The notes under the pieces were generated by a model. It saw only the letters and a list, made by a program, of their open reading frames with translations, ran no database searches and had not been told where the DNA came from. The translations under genes and the position numbers were made by a program. Of a DNA stretch of 37,040 nt, positions 1 to 9,476 are shown piece by piece. Position 1 is the first letter of the stretch. Every line of letters begins with the position of its first letter. The stretch comes from Candidatus Omnitrophota bacterium (GTDB lineage Bacteria > Omnitrophota > Gorgyraeia > Aquiviventales > Aquiviventaceae): assembly GCA_016206675.1 (NCBI GenBank), contig JACQRD010000047.1, forward strand, positions 1-37,040, written 5' to 3'.

Positions 1-21
1 CCCTTGCCCCATGCCCCTTGC
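1..21. repeat. Degenerate heptamer tandem repeat at window edge
   Basis: The first 21 bases read as three heptamers of the form CCCWTGC (CCCTTGC, CCCATGC, CCCTTGC) and the next bases drift away from it. The repeat runs into the possible 5' end of the first gene. It may continue upstream of the window. It resembles the period-7 repeats at 22063-22121 and 35117-35144 in period but not in sequence. Confidence 0.5.
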
Positions 22-2284
22 CCCTCCTGCGGCTGTTATGTACGTGATATGGTCGCTGGCCGTCGGCGGCGCCGAGCGCGTGGTGGCTCTGCTGGCAGAG
101 CATCTTGACCGCGTCCGCTACCGGCCGCTTGTCGTTTGTCTCAACGAAGAGGGCGCGCTGGCCGCACCCCTGCGGCAGGCCGGGGTGGAGATCATGGCGC
201 TGCGCAAGCGGGGGCCGGCCGATCTGCAAACACTCTGGCGGCTTGTCTCGTTGATGCGGCAGCAACGGGTGCAATTGGTGCACACCCATCTCTGGGGCGC
301 GAATCTCTGGGGCCGGCTGGCGGCATGGATCGCCGGCATTCCTGTCATCGCCACCGAGCACAACACCGATACGTGGAAGCCGTGGTGGTATTTGCTGCTT
401 GACCGCTGGCTGGCGCCGCGCACCAGCGCGCTGATCGCGGTGTCACAAGCCGTGAAGGATTTCTACGTGGCGCATGGCATCGGTCCTGATCGGCTGGCGG
501 TCATCCCCAACGGGATTGAGACGGAGCGCTTCGCTTCGGTGCCGCCCTCTGGCTTCTACCGCGAATTGGGATGGCCGGAGCAGGCGCCGAGGTTTCTGGC
601 GATCGGGCGGCTGGTGCCGGCGAAGCGGCACGACCGCTTTATTGACGCCATGGCGCAGGTGATCGCCGCGCGGCCCGGTGCGCGCGGGCTGATCATCGGC
701 GAGGGGCCGCTGCAGCAGACGCTGGCCCAGCGCATTGCCGCGCGCGGCCTGCAAGGCCAAGTGGTGTTGGCCGGCGTGCGCCACGACGTGCCGTCGCTGC
801 TTGGCGGCGCGCGGGCGGTGGTGTTTACCTCAGAGCGCGAAGGGCTGCCCATGGTGACACTGGAAGCGATGGCTGCGGGGGTGCCGGTCGTCTCCACGCC
901 GGTGGGCGGCGTGCCGGAGGTCATCGAGGATGGGCGCACCGGCTGGCTGGTGCCGCCGGACGATGAGGCTTCGCTCGTCGAACGGCTGACGCGCCTGGTC
1001 GATGAGCCGGCGCTGGCCCAACGCGCGGGGGCTGCGGCCCAGACGGCGGTGCGAGGCCGCTGGAGCTTGCCGGCGATGGTGCGCGCCCATGACGCGCTCT
1101 ATCAGCGCGCCTTGCGCCCGCTCGTGCCGGTCACTTTTATCATCGACCATTTGGGCGCCGGCGGAGCGCAGCGCCAGCTCTTTGAGCTCGTCAGCCGGCT
1201 GCCGAAGGAGCGTTTCGCGGCCCGCGTCATCTCGCTTTCGGATCAGCCGCAGGCAGATCTGGAGCGATTCCGCGCCGCCGGCATCGAGGTGGCCTGCATC
1301 GCCCAATCGGGCGCCTGGAACTGGAGATGTTTCTGGCGCCTCCTGCGAGCGCTGCGGCGTCAGCGGCCGCGCATCGTCCACACCTGGCTCTTTACGGCCG
1401 ACTTGTACGGCCGGCTGGCGGCGCGTCTTGCGGGGGTGCCGGTCGTCGTCAGCGCGGTGCGCAGCGTCGACGCCGGTAAGCCGGGGCATTACATCGCCGC
1501 CGACCGGTGGCTGGGCCGCATGACGAATGCTCTGACGGTCAACGCGGAAGCGATCCGGCGGGTGCTGCGCGACCGCGAGGGGCTGCCCGCCTCAAAACTC
1601 CACACGATTTATAACGGCGTGGACCTGCACGTGTTCAATCCGGCCACCCGCAACGGGACACTGCGTCAGCAGTGGCGCGTCGGCCCGGCTGACCAGGTGG
1701 TGGGCATCGTCGGGCGGCTCGCCCCTGAGAAAGACCACGCGACCTTTCTGCGGGCGGCGGCGGCCGTCGCGCAGCAGCAGCCCAACGCCCGCTTTCTCAT
1801 CGTCGGCCAGGGGCCGCTGCGCGGCCAGCTGGAGCAACTGAGCCGCCAGCTCGGGCTGCAGCCGCAGGTGCGGTTCGTCGATTCGCCGCAGGAGATCGCC
1901 GACGTCTTCGCGGCGATCGATCTGCTTGTGCTGTCATCGATCTACGAAGGCTGCTCCAACGTCATCCTCGAGGCGATGGCGATGGGCAAGCCGGTGATCG
2001 CCACCGACGTGGGCGGCAATCCCGAGCTGGTCGAGCCGCAGCGCACCGGGTTGCTGGTACCGGTGGGCAACCCGGAAGCGCTTGCGGAAGCGATGGTGCA
2101 GCTGCTGCGCGATCCGCCGCGCGCCACGCAGCTAGGTGAGGCCGGGCGGCAGCGCGTTGAGGAGTATTTCAGCGCCGAGCGGATGGTCGCGCAGACTATC
2201 AGTCTCTATGAGTCGCTCCTTCAAAAAGGTGTCAGACACCTTTTGGCTTCCAAAGTGTCTGACACCATTTCTGGAGAGGGTTAA
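11..2284 (+). CDS. Tandem two-domain GT4 glycosyltransferase
   Basis: This protein contains two complete GT-B glycosyltransferase units of family GT4 in tandem, about residues 10-370 and 375-740. Each unit opens with a GGAxR-type donor-side loop (GGAERV in the first, GGAQRQ in the second). Each carries the nucleotide-sugar E-x7-E region near its end (EGLPMVTLEAMAAG and EGCSNVILEAMAMG). The likely role is transfer of two sugars during cytoplasmic assembly of a surface polysaccharide; donors and acceptors cannot be read from sequence. The frame is open to the window edge, so the start is uncertain: ATG 11 lies inside a repeat, and ATG 38 (MYVIWSLAVGG) matches the usual GT4 start better. The last ~20 residues are encoded by a palindromic element. 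The stop overlaps the next gene as TAATG. Confidence 0.85.
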   Translation: MPLAPPAAVMYVIWSLAVGGAERVVALLAEHLDRVRYRPLVVCLNEEGALAAPLRQAGVEIMALRKRGPADLQTLWRLVSLMRQQRVQLVHTHLWGANLWGRLAAWIAGIPVIATEHNTDTWKPWWYLLLDRWLAPRTSALIAVSQAVKDFYVAHGIGPDRLAVIPNGIETERFASVPPSGFYRELGWPEQAPRFLAIGRLVPAKRHDRFIDAMAQVIAARPGARGLIIGEGPLQQTLAQRIAARGLQGQVVLAGVRHDVPSLLGGARAVVFTSEREGLPMVTLEAMAAGVPVVSTPVGGVPEVIEDGRTGWLVPPDDEASLVERLTRLVDEPALAQRAGAAAQTAVRGRWSLPAMVRAHDALYQRALRPLVPVTFIIDHLGAGGAQRQLFELVSRLPKERFAARVISLSDQPQADLERFRAAGIEVACIAQSGAWNWRCFWRLLRALRRQRPRIVHTWLFTADLYGRLAARLAGVPVVVSAVRSVDAGKPGHYIAADRWLGRMTNALTVNAEAIRRVLRDREGLPASKLHTIYNGVDLHVFNPATRNGTLRQQWRVGPADQVVGIVGRLAPEKDHATFLRAAAAVAQQQPNARFLIVGQGPLRGQLEQLSRQLGLQPQVRFVDSPQEIADVFAAIDLLVLSSIYEGCSNVILEAMAMGKPVIATDVGGNPELVEPQRTGLLVPVGNPEALAEAMVQLLRDPPRATQLGEAGRQRVEEYFSAERMVAQTISLYESLLQKGVRHLLASKVSDTISGEG
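2228..2266. repeat. Palindromic REP-like hairpin inside GT 3' end
   Basis: GGTGTCAGACAC (2228-2239) and GTGTCTGACACC (2255-2266) are perfect 12-bp inverted arms. The inner sequence TTTGG-ctt-CCAAA extends the stem. Each arm is itself a short palindrome flanked by A and T runs. The element lies in the coding sequence just before the glycosyltransferase stop, so it supplies the C-terminal tail (GVRHLL...VSDTI). It ends just before the GGAGAGG ribosome binding site of the next gene. Confidence 0.75.
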
Positions 2285-5200
2285 TGCGTTCGTGGAAAAC
2301 GGTGGTCATCATCGTAGTGGGTATCGCGGTGGGTGCGGCCATCGCCATGCACCGGCGCGCACCGCCATCCTCTGCCGCGGCGCAGCGAGCGGCGGCGGCC
2401 TCGCATGCGGCCAAGGAACTATGGCTGAGCGATTTTGAATCCGACGCAGAGCTGACCGAGCGCTGGAAGCTGCGCGATGCGACCGCCATTCGCAGCGCGG
2501 AGCAGGCCACCCACGGGGCGGGGGGCGCGCAGATTCTTTTCCGCAAGAGCGACGCGCCGGCCGCGATGATCGAAGACTACTTCAGCAACCACGCGGAGCT
2601 GCGCGATTGGAGCCGCTACGCCTCCCTGCGCTTCGACGTGCACAATCCCCAGGCGTCGGTGGAGCGCCTCATCGTCCAGATCAAGGACGGCGCCGGCCGC
2701 CGCTACAAGCGGGAGCTCCACCTCAGCAGCCAGACCACCCACCACATCACCATTCCGATCGCCCAGCTGCGCGAGCAGCTCAACGTGCGGCACATCGCGC
2801 AGATCAGCCTCTTCCAATGGAAACCGAAGGCGCCGGCCCGCTTCTTCCTGGATGCGGTGCGCCTGCAGACCGCGCAGGCCGCAGGCGATGACGTGGAGCC
2901 GATTGGCGCGCAGATGCCGTTGGAGGATGCGGCGGTGACGCCGAATCAATTGAGCGCCTGGAACTTCCGTCAGCAGATCGCGCGCTGGCAAGGCACGGAT
3001 GCAGCCACCGGGCAGCCGGTGGTGCGCGTGCCGCTAAGCCTCGTGACCGAGGCACCGCTCTCCGTGGGGTTTCCAGTCACCGGCGGCGTGCCGCTGCCGA
3101 TGGGGCAGTTGCAACCTCACGATGCGGTGCGGCTGGTGGATCCGCAGGGCCTGGCCTGGCCGCTCCAGACTCGTCCATTGGCCCGATGGGAGGACGGTAG
3201 CCTGAAATGGCTGCAAGTGACCACGACGATCCCGCCAGGGGCTGCTGGCCGCGATCTCTGGCTGGAGTACGGCGCGCCGGTAGCACCCCCGGCCGAACCG
3301 GCTGCGCGTGTGCAGGTGGAGGAAACGCCTGAGGCGGTGCGGGTGACGACCGGGCCGCTGCAGTTTTCCGTCAGCAAACAGCACTTCACCCTGTTTGAGT
3401 CGGCGCTGGTGGATCGCAACCGTGACGGCGCCTTCAGTGAAGAAGAACGGCTTGCCGGGGCGGGCGATCTGGTGATCATGCATCAGGGGCGCGCGTTCCG
3501 CAGCTTGGCAGACCGCAAGAGCTATACGCTGACGGTGGAAGAGCGCGGCCCGCTGCGCGCCACGCTGAAGGCCAGCGGATGGTTCCGCGACGAAGGCGGC
3601 AAGGGTTTTTGCCAGTTTACCGTGCGCCTGCAGGCTTTCGCCGGCTTGCCGCAGGTGCGCCTCTACCACACCGTCATCTATACCGGCTATCCGGCGAACA
3701 CGTACCACCATGAGTACAAGGACATCAAATTGCCCGAGAACGAGACCATTGAGGAGATCCGCCTGGAGCTGCCCGTGACGACGGCCGCCGGCGGCCAACT
3801 GCTGACGGCGGATGAGCAGGGGCCGTGGGCAGCACCGCTGAGCGCGCCAACCGTTATCCACCAGCACGCCCACGACGCCTTCCGCATCACCCAGGCAGAG
3901 GCGGTAGTGCGCAAGGGCGGGCGCAACGAGGGATGGGTGCTGGCACAGAACGAGACGGCAGGCGTCATGGCGCTGGTGCGCGAGGCCTGGCAGCAATATC
4001 CGAAAGAACTCATCGCCGATCCCCAGGCGAATCGGCTCATCATCAAGCTGTGGCCCGCCTCCGCCGGCGAGCTGGATTTACGGACCACCAAGGAGGCCTT
4101 CGGCCCGGATGACGTCGCCCGCGGCAGCGCCTTCGGGCTGGGCAAGACGCACGAGATGGTCTTCGGCTTTCTCGGCGTGCCGGTGGAGGCCCCCACCGCC
4201 CGGTCCATTGCGGGACTCTGGCAGCAGCCGTGGCTGCTGGCCGCCCATCCGGTGTGGCTGCAGGCCACCAACGTCTGGGGCGAGATGGCGCCGGCTTTCT
4301 GGGAGCAGTTCGGCGAGACCGAAGCGTTGATGGACGGCCTCTTCAACTGGGCTGACCGGCAGATCCGCAACTTCAATTGGTACGGGATGCTCGATTGGGG
4401 CGATACCCGGCTGTGGTGGCGCAAAGAAGCGTACGACAAATCGTACGACGAGTGGGGCTGGCATCCGGAAGGGCGCTGGGGGTGGCATAACTGCGAGGCG
4501 GTCGGCACGCACGCCGCCGCGCTGGTGAGCTTCATGCGGTCGCTCGATCTGCGCTACTTCCGATTCGGCGAGACGAAGGCGCGCCACGTGATGGACGTGG
4601 ACACGGTGCACTACAACACCGTCGCCAACGATCCGCGGTTGAGCAAGAAGATCCCCGACACCTTCGCCAAGGTTGGTTCGATCCACCGGCACAGCGCCAA
4701 CCACTGGAGCGGGCGCAACGAGGAGGCCACCCACACGCATGTGCTGGGGCTGCTGATGTACTACTACCTCACCGGCTACGACCGGGCGATGGACGTCGCC
4801 AACGAGGTCGGCGGTTTCCTCCTGCAGAATCCCGTGACGTACACCAAGCATCCGGACATCGCGCCGCTGCGGGGGGTGTCCAACGTGCTCTGGGGCGACG
4901 TGCTGATGTACCAGGCCACGGGCGATCGCCGCTATCGCGCGCAGGCGGATGACTGGATCCGCGTGCTGCTGCTGGGCCAGCGGGAAGACGGGGCGTGGGT
5001 TGAAACCTACAACCCGCGCGACCGGATGTGGGACGGCAAGGTCAAAACCAACTACATCACGCTGCATACCCTCCCGGCGCTAATCGCCTACCACCGGATG
5101 ACCGGCAACGAGCGGGTGGGCAAGGCGATCGTGCGCGCCACGGAGTCGATGTTCCGGCGGGAGAAGTATCTCGAAGCCTTCGACGCCGCCGGCTACAGCT

Positions 5201-7119
5201 ACCTGCTGACGGGCAAGAGCCAGTATCTGGATGAAGGCCGCCGGCTGCTGCGCAACGTCGTCAAGTCGCAGGATCACTCCGGCAAGCCGCTCTTCGACGG
5301 CATCACCTTCAAGAAGACCATCTATGACCGCGTCACCCCCATCCTCTATACCGTGCCGCTGCTGCACGGCGCGATGACCACGCCGGACTTCAACGCCCTG
5401 CGGCAGGGCATGGCGGCCGCCACGCCGCAGGTGGAGCCCCAGGAGCTTTCGGAGGGGGCGGAATCCCGAGCGAGTCCCGCCAACGGCGGGACGAGTCGAG
5501 GGACATCGCAAGCACCCAACCCGCTGATTCCATATGACGTGCTGGTCGCGCCGTCCCTGGAGAAAGTGCTGCCGGAGCGCGGGGAGATTCCCGGCGCACA
5601 CCTGAATCCGGCGCAGATCAGCCTGGCCCGCAACGAGTACGAGGCCATCCAACTCGTCCTGCACAGCGAGCTCGGCGAGCTGCGGCAGGTGCGCATCGAG
5701 CCCGGTCCGCTGACCCATGTGGGCGGACAGGGAACGATTCCACCAGACGCCATCAGTTGGTCGCCGGTTGGTTTCGTCAAAACGCGCCAGCCGGGTTACA
5801 TGGTCAGCCATGTCGGCTGGTGGCCGGATCCGCTGCCGGCTGCCACGCCGTTTGATGTGAAGCGCGGCTGGACCCAGCCTGTCTGGGTCACCATCTACAC
5901 GCCGCCGGGTACGCCCGCAGGGGAGTACCGCGGCGTGATCACCATCCGCGCCGACAATGCAGCACCCACGACAATCGAGCTGGCGGTGCACGTGTGGGAC
6001 TTCGACCTGCCGCAGATCCCAACGCTCAAAACGGCGTTTGACGTGTATCTCAATCGCCTGCAGAGCGGCTACAGCCAGTTTTTCCCGCAGTGGTGGCAGC
6101 GATGGGAGCCGCGCCAGGAGGAGCTGGCCGAGCGATTTTACGACGACCTATTGCGTCACCGCCTCTCGCCGATTCTCAACGCCGACCTGTCCGATCCTGC
6201 GCAGTTGGCCCTGGTCAAGCGGCTGCGGCAGCGCGGGCTCTCCGCCTTCGCCGTCGGCCGCCACGGCGGCAGCTTCAACAACGAATGGCCGAAGGATGAC
6301 GCCGCCCTGGCAGAGCTGGAGCCGGTCTACCGGCGCTATGCCCACGAGTTGGAGCAGGCCGGGCTGCTGGAGGCGCATTACGTCTATACCTACGATGAGC
6401 CTGAGTTGGGCCTGGCGCGCGCCGAGGAGGCCGGCCGGATGATCCGCGCGGCCTCGCCGAAGCTGAAGAATCTGCTCGTGCTCTACGACGCGCCCCACGT
6501 CGGCACGCTGCAGCAGTGGCTTGAGCCGTTCGACATCGTCGTGCTGCGCAACGTCACCTTCGAGCCGATCCGGGCGGATTCCCTGAAGCGGCTGGGCAAG
6601 GAGGTCTGGCTGTACGTCTCCGGCCCCAAGCCGCCGTTTCCAACGCTGGTGATCGACTACCCGGCGATGGCCTACCGCATCCTGCCGTGGATGTGCTGGA
6701 AGTACGGCTTGAGCGGCCTGCTGTATTGGAGCGTCAACTACTGGACCACCGATCCGTATAAGGACCCGATGAACACCCAATGGGAGCAGAACGGCAACGG
6801 CTCGCTCTACTACCCCGGGCCCGACGGGCCGGTGCCGTCGCTGCGGCTTGAGGTGCTGCGCGACGGCCTGGAAGACTACGAGTATCTAGCACGGCTGCGG
6901 CAGCTGGTGGAGCGGGTGGAGCGCCTCTCCGCCGCGCAGAACGACCGCCAGCTGCAAACGTATTTGGCGCAGGCGAAGCGTCTGCTGGCGGTGGATGATC
7001 TGCTCGTGAAGTCCATGCAGCTCTATGCGAGGAATCCCGAGGCGCTGGAGCTGCAGCGCGCGCAACTGGCGGAGGCTATTGAAATGCTGCAGCGGGTCGA
7101 ACAGGTTGCTCACCGCTGA
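2284..7119 (+). CDS. Anchored YetA/PcRGLX-like + GH123/DUF4091-like fusion
   Basis: This is a 1611-residue probable extracytoplasmic polysaccharide-active protein. An N-terminal hydrophobic segment (about residues 6-21, VVIIVVGIAVGAAIA) should anchor or export it. Residues 45-200 look like a carbohydrate-binding beta-sandwich. Residues about 235-1050 resemble the YetA/exo-rhamnogalacturonan lyase (PcRGLX-like) family, with a RIFT-like barrel, a beta-sandwich and an alpha/alpha toroid rich in W, Y and H. After a low-complexity linker (about 1060-1100) the C-terminus resembles DUF4091/GH123 glycoside hydrolases, with a YTYDEPE motif whose D1371-E1372 pair fits the GH123 catalytic Asp-Glu. GGAGAGGG precedes ATG 2284. 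Substrate is unknown; uronic-acid-containing glycan is inference. A palindrome sits in the interdomain linker. The next gene overlaps by TGATG. Confidence 0.8.
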   Translation: MRSWKTVVIIVVGIAVGAAIAMHRRAPPSSAAAQRAAAASHAAKELWLSDFESDAELTERWKLRDATAIRSAEQATHGAGGAQILFRKSDAPAAMIEDYFSNHAELRDWSRYASLRFDVHNPQASVERLIVQIKDGAGRRYKRELHLSSQTTHHITIPIAQLREQLNVRHIAQISLFQWKPKAPARFFLDAVRLQTAQAAGDDVEPIGAQMPLEDAAVTPNQLSAWNFRQQIARWQGTDAATGQPVVRVPLSLVTEAPLSVGFPVTGGVPLPMGQLQPHDAVRLVDPQGLAWPLQTRPLARWEDGSLKWLQVTTTIPPGAAGRDLWLEYGAPVAPPAEPAARVQVEETPEAVRVTTGPLQFSVSKQHFTLFESALVDRNRDGAFSEEERLAGAGDLVIMHQGRAFRSLADRKSYTLTVEERGPLRATLKASGWFRDEGGKGFCQFTVRLQAFAGLPQVRLYHTVIYTGYPANTYHHEYKDIKLPENETIEEIRLELPVTTAAGGQLLTADEQGPWAAPLSAPTVIHQHAHDAFRITQAEAVVRKGGRNEGWVLAQNETAGVMALVREAWQQYPKELIADPQANRLIIKLWPASAGELDLRTTKEAFGPDDVARGSAFGLGKTHEMVFGFLGVPVEAPTARSIAGLWQQPWLLAAHPVWLQATNVWGEMAPAFWEQFGETEALMDGLFNWADRQIRNFNWYGMLDWGDTRLWWRKEAYDKSYDEWGWHPEGRWGWHNCEAVGTHAAALVSFMRSLDLRYFRFGETKARHVMDVDTVHYNTVANDPRLSKKIPDTFAKVGSIHRHSANHWSGRNEEATHTHVLGLLMYYYLTGYDRAMDVANEVGGFLLQNPVTYTKHPDIAPLRGVSNVLWGDVLMYQATGDRRYRAQADDWIRVLLLGQREDGAWVETYNPRDRMWDGKVKTNYITLHTLPALIAYHRMTGNERVGKAIVRATESMFRREKYLEAFDAAGYSYLLTGKSQYLDEGRRLLRNVVKSQDHSGKPLFDGITFKKTIYDRVTPILYTVPLLHGAMTTPDFNALRQGMAAATPQVEPQELSEGAESRASPANGGTSRGTSQAPNPLIPYDVLVAPSLEKVLPERGEIPGAHLNPAQISLARNEYEAIQLVLHSELGELRQVRIEPGPLTHVGGQGTIPPDAISWSPVGFVKTRQPGYMVSHVGWWPDPLPAATPFDVKRGWTQPVWVTIYTPPGTPAGEYRGVITIRADNAAPTTIELAVHVWDFDLPQIPTLKTAFDVYLNRLQSGYSQFFPQWWQRWEPRQEELAERFYDDLLRHRLSPILNADLSDPAQLALVKRLRQRGLSAFAVGRHGGSFNNEWPKDDAALAELEPVYRRYAHELEQAGLLEAHYVYTYDEPELGLARAEEAGRMIRAASPKLKNLLVLYDAPHVGTLQQWLEPFDIVVLRNVTFEPIRADSLKRLGKEVWLYVSGPKPPFPTLVIDYPAMAYRILPWMCWKYGLSGLLYWSVNYWTTDPYKDPMNTQWEQNGNGSLYYPGPDGPVPSLRLEVLRDGLEDYEYLARLRQLVERVERLSAAQNDRQLQTYLAQAKRLLAVDDLLVKSMQLYARNPEALELQRAQLAEAIEMLQRVEQVAHR
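5464..5503. repeat. In-frame palindrome in interdomain linker
   Basis: GTCCCGCC (5474-5481) and GGCGGGAC (5485-5492) form a perfect 8-bp stem with a 3-base loop. Weaker pairing of the flanks (TCCC with GGGA) extends the palindrome to about 40 bp. It is translated in frame as the linker between the lyase-like and GH123-like halves of the large protein. Confidence 0.6.
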
Positions 7120-7901
7120 TGCGCGTCGTCGCCCTCACCTTCCATGACTTCAGCGCGAACGGTCATGAGGGCCCCGGGGATGCGGTCTACACGATCACCG
7201 CGGCGGAGATGGAGTCGCTGCTGGCGCACGTGCACAAGCTGGGCTACCGCACCGTCAGCTCCAAGGCCTTCCGGGCGTGGCAGCAGGGCAACGGCAGCTT
7301 GCCGGAGCGCACCGTCGTCTTCACCTTCGATGACGGCTATACCAGCCATCTCGAGATCGCGGCCTCGCTGCTGAACCGCTACCGCTTCACGGGCACCTTT
7401 TTCGTCACACTGAACCACATCGGCCAGCCGGGGTTTCTCACGTGGGAGCAGCTGCGCAAGCTTATCTTCCTCGGCATGGAGATCGGCTCGCACGGGGTCA
7501 CCCACCGGCCGCTGACCTCGCTGTCGCGCCAGGAGATGGAAGAGGAGCTGGTGCAATCCAAGCGCGTGCTCGAGCAGCAGCTCGGCACGCCGGTTCATTC
7601 CATCGCCGCGCCCGGCGGCTTCTGGAACGGGGCGGTGGCCGAAGCGGCCCGGCGTACTGGCTACGACGCCGTGTGGGTCTCCAACATCGGCACCAACGGC
7701 AAGGAGACCAACCCCTTTGCGCTGCGGCGCGTCGTGGTGCGCAAGCCGTTTTCGCTCGAGCGCGTGGTGGCCATGGTCGAGGGCTGGCAGCCCGCCTTCT
7801 GGTGGGCGGCAAACCAGCAGTTGTTGATCCGCGTGCTGAAGCGCACCCTCGGCGTCTACTGGTACGAACGCCTGAAGCGCCGCCTTGTGCCCAATGCGTA
7901 A
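7119..7901 (+). CDS. Polysaccharide deacetylase (NodB/CE4 family)
   Basis: This 260-residue NodB-domain protein should remove N- or O-acetyl groups from a glycan by metal-dependent hydrolysis. The TFDDGY motif (residues 69-74) supplies the catalytic base and metal aspartate. SHGVTHR (124-130) supplies the two metal histidines H125 and H129. APGGFW corresponds to motif 3 (usually RPPYG/RxPxG). No signal peptide is evident, so it may act in the cytoplasm or leave by an unknown route. ATG 7119 overlaps the upstream stop (TGATG), implying translational coupling with the large polysaccharide-active protein, and the two probably act on the same polymer. Substrate is not determined. Confidence 0.88.
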   Translation: MRVVALTFHDFSANGHEGPGDAVYTITAAEMESLLAHVHKLGYRTVSSKAFRAWQQGNGSLPERTVVFTFDDGYTSHLEIAASLLNRYRFTGTFFVTLNHIGQPGFLTWEQLRKLIFLGMEIGSHGVTHRPLTSLSRQEMEEELVQSKRVLEQQLGTPVHSIAAPGGFWNGAVAEAARRTGYDAVWVSNIGTNGKETNPFALRRVVVRKPFSLERVVAMVEGWQPAFWWAANQQLLIRVLKRTLGVYWYERLKRRLVPNA

Positions 7902-7910
7902 GCCGGTGGC

Positions 7911-9476
7911 ATGATCATCGACAGCCGGACGGTGCCCGCAGGCACGACCATCAAGACGGACCTGTGCATTATCGGCGCCGGGGCCGCCGGCATTACGCTA
8001 GCCCGGGAGTTCGCGGGGCGCTCGACACGGGTCTGTCTTTTGGAAAGCGGAGGATTGACCCAGGATCCTCGAACGCAGGCCCTGAACGCGGGTGAAAACG
8101 CCGGGCTACCTTATTTCCCGCTCGTCGCGGCGCGGTTGCGTTATTTTGGCGGCACGACCAATCACTGGGCCGGGGAGTGCCGTCCGCTGGATGAAATCGA
8201 TTTTGAGGTTCGTGACTGGATCCCGCACAGTGGCTGGCCGTTTCGACGGGCGGAGCTGATGCCCTACTACGAACGGGCCCACGCGCTCTGCCAGCTGGGT
8301 CCGTGGACGTACGAACCGGCGGATTGGGAATTCAAAAGGGCGCGACACATTCCATTCCCCCCCGAGCGCATGAAGACACTGGTGTTTCAGCTCAGTCCAC
8401 CGACACGTTTCGGCAGTGTCTACCGCGAGGAGCTGGCCCAAGCGGCGAACGTCTCCACCTACTTGCAAGCCACGATCCTGGAATTGGAGACCAACGCCGA
8501 TGCCGAGAAGGTGACGAGGGCCAGAGTGGCGGTAGAGAACCGGCAGGAGTTCTGGGTGGAAGCGAAGAGGTTTATCCTGGCGGGAGGAGCCATCGAGAAT
8601 GCCCGGCTCTTGCTGGCATCGAACCGCACCCAAACCGCCGGCCTAGGCAACCAGCATAATCTCGTAGGGCGGTTCTTCATGGAGCATTTGGGAATGGAAA
8701 GCGGGATCTTTCTGAGCCAGGAGCCGAAGCTTCGCCTCGATTTCTACCCGCATCATTGGGTGGAGCGCCATGGCGTTCGCATCCGTTCCATGGCCACGCT
8801 TGGGTTTTCTCCTGAAGTGATGCGCCGTGAGCAGATCGGCAATTTTAATTGCGAGTTGGATCCCATTAAACCGCGCGAACTGGAGGGGGTGAAATCCCTT
8901 GAAACAATCGCTGGATCTGCACGGCGCGGCAAGATCGCCCCTGGGTTCGCCGCCCATGTTCGGAATATCATCGTCCACATAGATGAGGTCCTCATGTCCG
9001 CTCGCAGCAAGGTGCTCAAGCGGCCGCTAGGCCTCGCCCGTGTCATCAACCGTTCGGAGCAGGTGCCGAACCCGTCCAGTCGAGTGATGTTATCCGACAA
9101 GCGAGATCGGTTTAACCAGCCCCAAGCGCGGCTGGAATGGCGGCTCGATGTACTGGACCGGAAGACCGTAAAGAGAGGGCATGAGCTCGTGGGGCTCGAA
9201 ATGGGTCGAACGAATCTCGGCCGCCTCAAGCTCCTGCTCGGCCCCGATGAAGCCGCGTGGCCCATTCAAGGATCATGGCATCATATGGGGACGACACGAA
9301 TGCACACCGATCCCAAGCAGGGTGTCGTGAACGCCGACTGCCGCATCCACGGGATCAGCAACTTGTATGCCGCGGGCAGCTCGGTGTTTCCGACCTCCGG
9401 CAGCGCGCCTCCGACGCTGACCAGTGTGGCGCTGGCCCTTCGCCTGGCGGATCATCTGAAGGAGGTCCTGGCGTAA
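7911..9476 (+). CDS. GMC-family FAD oxidoreductase
   Basis: This is a 521-residue glucose-methanol-choline family flavoprotein. The FAD Rossmann motif GAGAAG is at residues 22-27, with LLESGG at the end of the second strand. The C-terminal GMC domain contains GSWHHMGTTRMH (from about residue 454) with the active-site histidine pair region, then NLYAAGSSVFPTSG and PTLTSVAL. The family oxidises alcohols, often sugars, to carbonyls. No export signal is visible here. The next gene overlaps as TAATG and encodes a small Tat-signal protein. This suggests a large/small subunit enzyme carried out of the cytoplasm by its partner, as in gluconate and fructose dehydrogenases. The true substrate is unknown. 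Confidence 0.88.
   Translation: MIIDSRTVPAGTTIKTDLCIIGAGAAGITLAREFAGRSTRVCLLESGGLTQDPRTQALNAGENAGLPYFPLVAARLRYFGGTTNHWAGECRPLDEIDFEVRDWIPHSGWPFRRAELMPYYERAHALCQLGPWTYEPADWEFKRARHIPFPPERMKTLVFQLSPPTRFGSVYREELAQAANVSTYLQATILELETNADAEKVTRARVAVENRQEFWVEAKRFILAGGAIENARLLLASNRTQTAGLGNQHNLVGRFFMEHLGMESGIFLSQEPKLRLDFYPHHWVERHGVRIRSMATLGFSPEVMRREQIGNFNCELDPIKPRELEGVKSLETIAGSARRGKIAPGFAAHVRNIIVHIDEVLMSARSKVLKRPLGLARVINRSEQVPNPSSRVMLSDKRDRFNQPQARLEWRLDVLDRKTVKRGHELVGLEMGRTNLGRLKLLLGPDEAAWPIQGSWHHMGTTRMHTDPKQGVVNADCRIHGISNLYAAGSSVFPTSGSAPPTLTSVALALRLADHLKEVLA

Noticed and set aside
2419-2991. Long antisense ORFs across the whole window (for example 2419-2991, 3034-3996, 4078-5067, 16507-17580, 28417-29712)
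   Set aside because: They mirror well-supported + strand genes, have biased low-complexity translations typical of GC-rich DNA and match no family motif.
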